From positions 1 through 5,689 of the forward strand of contig JACDDK010000072.1 of the NCBI GenBank assembly GCA_013817025.1: 5,689 nt of DNA, written 5' to 3'. Source of the DNA: Rubrobacter sp. GTDB taxonomy: Bacteria > Actinomycetota > Rubrobacteria > Rubrobacterales > Rubrobacteraceae. The position numbers and the translations under genes are program-made. Shown here piece after piece: positions 5,094 through 5,689 of this stretch; position 1 is the first letter of the stretch; each line of letters starts with the position of its first letter. Below the pieces are notes generated by a model. That model saw nothing but the letters and a program-made list of their open reading frames with translations, did no database searches and was not told the DNA's origin.

Positions 5094-5689
5094 GCGGTCA
5101 TAGTAAATGGTCGACGATCAAACGAAAGAAAGGCGCGGCGGACGCGAAGCGCGGGGCGCTGTTCGGAAAGCTATCCAAAGCTATTGCCGTCGCGGCGCGT
5201 GAGGGCGGCGGGGACACGGAGATGAACCCGGCGTTGGGGTTGGCGGTACAGAAGGCGAAGGCCGCGAACATGCCCAACGACAACATCCAGCGGGCGGTAG
5301 ACAAGGGGACGGGCTCCGGCGCGGACGCGGAGACCTACGAGAGGATCACCTACGAAGGCTACGCCCCCGGCGGGGTGGCGGTGCTAGTGGACGTGCTGAC
5401 GGACAACCGCAACCGGGCGGCCTCGGACGTGCGCTTCATCTTCTCCAAGAACAACGGCAAGCTCGGGACTACGGGTTCGGTGGCGTATCTGTTCGAGCGC
5501 AAGGGCATTATCCTGGTGCCGAAGGATGGCGCGGACGAGGACGAGTTGATGGAGTTGGCACTCGAAGCCGGGGCGGAGGACGTGCAGGAACAGGAGAGCG
5601 ACTATCGGGTCGTGACCGCGCCCGAAGACTTCGCGGCGGTGCGCGAGGCGCTCGACGACGCGAGTGTCGCTTATGAAAACGCCGAGATT
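5090..5689 (+). CDS. yebC: YebC/PmpR-family protein, 3' end outside window
   Basis: The first 200 residues are present and no stop is reached. Full-length members have about 245-250 residues, so roughly 45-50 are missing. The N-terminus SGHSKWSTIKRKKGAADAKRG is the family hallmark. It is followed by VAAREGGGDTEMNPALGLAVQKAKAANMPNDNIQRAVDKG (about 35-74), then YEGYAPGGVAVLVDVLTDNRNRAASDVR and GKLGTTGSVAYLFERKG. The family is described as DNA-binding transcriptional regulators, and some members as translation factors that relieve ribosome stalling; which applies here cannot be read from the sequence. GGGAGGT at 5074-5080 lies 9 nt before ATG 5090, and that ATG overlaps the pdxT stop (ATGA), so it belongs to the pdx operon. 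In many bacteria ruvC, ruvA and ruvB follow yebC; whether they do here lies beyond the edge. Confidence 0.96.
   Translation, partial: MSGHSKWSTIKRKKGAADAKRGALFGKLSKAIAVAAREGGGDTEMNPALGLAVQKAKAANMPNDNIQRAVDKGTGSGADAETYERITYEGYAPGGVAVLVDVLTDNRNRAASDVRFIFSKNNGKLGTTGSVAYLFERKGIILVPKDGADEDELMELALEAGAEDVQEQESDYRVVTAPEDFAAVREALDDASVAYENAEI

Overview
The window reads entirely left to right. It looks like a chromosomal housekeeping stretch from a GC-rich, Gram-positive-type bacterium, most likely a deep-branching actinobacterium. Rubrobacter or a relative is my best guess, from the protein flavour, the start of the S2P gene directly behind a -10 box, and the pdxS-pdxT-yebC order. The species is not proven by anything I can see.

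Layout: (1) 1 to about 338 is the 3' end of a 23S rRNA gene, recognised by the sarcin-ricin loop. A short spacer with a hairpin follows, then a complete 5S rRNA at 427-537, so this is the tail of an rrn operon. (2) 538-753 is AT-richer non-coding DNA with no convincing terminator hairpin. (3) 754-1143 encodes a DksA/TraR-like protein whose four-cysteine zinc site has decayed to one cysteine. (4) 1181-3430 is a tightly packed three-gene unit: a membrane-embedded site-2-type metalloprotease (M50), an ArsA/Get3-family ATPase with a C-terminal alpha-crystallin-like domain and no cysteines, and a 70-residue protein I do not recognise. The protease gene starts 7 nt after a perfect TATAAT box and has no Shine-Dalgarno sequence, so it is probably read from a leaderless mRNA. 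The joins after it are overlapping (ATGA, then 14 nt). (5) 3431-3577 is a regulatory gap with a set of competing hairpin arms and a plausible promoter. (6) 3578 to the end is a second packed operon: pdxS and pdxT, the two subunits of pyridoxal 5'-phosphate synthase, then yebC, which runs off the right edge.

How the genes work together: PdxT releases ammonia from glutamine and PdxS uses it with two sugar phosphates to make vitamin B6 cofactor in one step. YebC is a widely conserved regulator or translation factor that seems to be translationally coupled to pdxT. The protease, ATPase and small protein may form a membrane-protein handling or quality-control unit, which is inference from co-transcription. 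The DksA-like gene next to an rRNA operon is suggestive because DksA proteins regulate rRNA synthesis, but adjacency alone proves nothing.

No mobile element, CRISPR array, tRNA or riboswitch is visible. Nothing here is clearly a new system. The points most worth a second look are the degenerate DksA-like protein beside the rrn operon, the leaderless protease operon carrying a cysteine-free Get3d-like ATPase, and the extended PdxT N-terminus with its 12-nt repeat.
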